Positions 63,348-64,000 of a stretch of 64,000 nucleotides of DNA are shown in pieces. The position numbers and the translations under genes were made by a program. Every line of letters begins with the position of its first letter. Position 1 is the first letter of the stretch. Origin of the DNA: Halovenus sp037080055 (GTDB lineage: Archaea; Halobacteriota; Halobacteria; Halobacteriales; Haloarculaceae); NCBI RefSeq assembly GCF_037080055.1, contig NZ_JBAOJI010000006.1:62001-126000 (forward strand), given 5' to 3'. The notes under the pieces are model-generated. The model saw nothing but the letters and a program-made list of their open reading frames with translations, made no database searches and was not told the DNA's origin.

Positions 63348-64000
63348 GTGACAGTCCGGTACCGCGACGGGATCGAGATCGAACTCTCTGACGGAACCCG
63401 AATCGTCTGTGACGCCGACGATCCAGACGGCGACGTGACGGTCGTCTCCCACGCCCACGGCGACCATCTTCCCGACGGCGAGACGACAGCCGTCTGCTCT
63501 GCACTCACTGCGGCGCTCGGTACCGCCCGCCGCGACGAGGCACTCCACAGGACGACCGACGACCGCGTCGAACTGCTCCCGGCGGGCCACGTCGCTGGCT
63601 CGCGGGCCGCGGTCGTCACCGACCCGGACGGCACTCGCTACTGCTATACCGGCGATATCTGCACCCGGTCGCGCTTCTACCTCTCTGGATTCGAGGCCCC
63701 GGATGTGGACGTACTGATTACCGAGGCGACCTACGGCGAACCGGAATACCAGTTCCCCGACCACGACGATATCGTGGATCAGATTCTCGACTGGCTGGCC
63801 GACACCGACGCTCCCGTCGTGCTCTTTGGGTACGCCCTCGGCCGCGCGCAGAAACTCCAACTACTTGCCGAGCAGGCGGGCCGAACCGTCTACACGACCG
63901 ACGCGGTCCAGCGAGTCAACGAACCCATCGCCGAGCATCTCGGTGTCGAGTTCCCCGCCGCGAACTTCGACGAGTCGGTCGAACTCGACGTGGGCGATGC
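63348..64000 (+). CDS. MBL-fold nuclease (mRNA 3'-end processing factor-like), cut by the window end
   Basis: An incomplete gene: 217 residues are present with no stop. The start is GTG 63348 (MTVRYRDGIEIELSDG). The zinc motif SHAHGDHLPDGE (near residue 34) is a full HxHxDH. LLPAGHVAGSRAAVV (near 76) and CYTGDIC (near 98) are further ligands, and LITEATYG (near 122) plus VVLFGYALGRAQKLQLL (near 152) are typical of beta-CASP nucleases. The family processes RNA 3' ends in the cytoplasm. Confidence 0.85.
   Translation, partial: MTVRYRDGIEIELSDGTRIVCDADDPDGDVTVVSHAHGDHLPDGETTAVCSALTAALGTARRDEALHRTTDDRVELLPAGHVAGSRAAVVTDPDGTRYCYTGDICTRSRFYLSGFEAPDVDVLITEATYGEPEYQFPDHDDIVDQILDWLADTDAPVVLFGYALGRAQKLQLLAEQAGRTVYTTDAVQRVNEPIAEHLGVEFPAANFDESVELDVGD

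Overview
The window is chromosomal DNA of a halophilic archaeon (class Halobacteria). It is GC-rich and its proteins are strongly acidic. Many start codons sit about 25 bp after an archaeal TATA element (leaderless layout), twin-arginine signal peptides are common, and archaeal marker genes are present (GatD, TYW1-type Taw1, archaeal-type GluRS, type II methionine aminopeptidase). I cannot name the genus. No tRNA, rRNA, CRISPR array or intact transposase gene was seen.

Layout. 0-4 kb: the 3' part of a very long repeat-built surface protein. 4.2-16.6 kb: an iron-regulon-like block. Two plus-strand transcription units (gluconate-dehydrogenase subunit 3 plus a GMC oxidoreductase; a family 2 glycosyltransferase) and three minus-strand starts (flippase-like protein; GT75-like glycosyltransferase; Fe3+ binding protein, fused permease and GT39-type glycosyltransferase) each carry a DtxR/IdeR-type palindrome, core TTAGG-N4-CCTAA. 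16.7-20.7 kb: isocitrate dehydrogenase, asparaginase-type peptidase, methionine aminopeptidase and two small zinc-ribbon proteins. 21-26 kb: a Tat-exported beta-propeller protein translationally coupled to an ABC-2 exporter. 26-36 kb: HIT protein, Taw1, coiled-coil protein, cyclophilin, ferredoxin, acetyltransferases, metallo-hydrolase, XPD-like helicase, histidine kinase. 36.4-41.6 kb: a fix/etf operon (ferredoxin, FixA, FixB, FixCX, small protein). 41.7-54 kb: GluRS, photolyase, beta-helix protein, superoxide dismutase, SDR, second histidine kinase and small conserved proteins. 54.2-60 kb: a two-gene toxin-antitoxin-like pair, then nuoABCDHI. 60.4-64 kb: SWIM protein, zinc-ribbon membrane protein, CBS protein, GatD and a truncated metallo-beta-lactamase nuclease.

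The most unusual signal lies downstream of three unrelated genes (icd, phr, nuoI). In each case the last codons and the stop codon are copied again beyond the real stop, together with hairpins. At icd the copies have an exact 55-bp period, the first copy differs from the real tail almost only by synonymous codons, and both hairpins keep pairing through compensatory changes. At nuoI the copies sit where the usual nuo operon order breaks off. A second striking structure is a compact four-way cruciform element at 44.14-44.42 kb just upstream of the photolyase gene.
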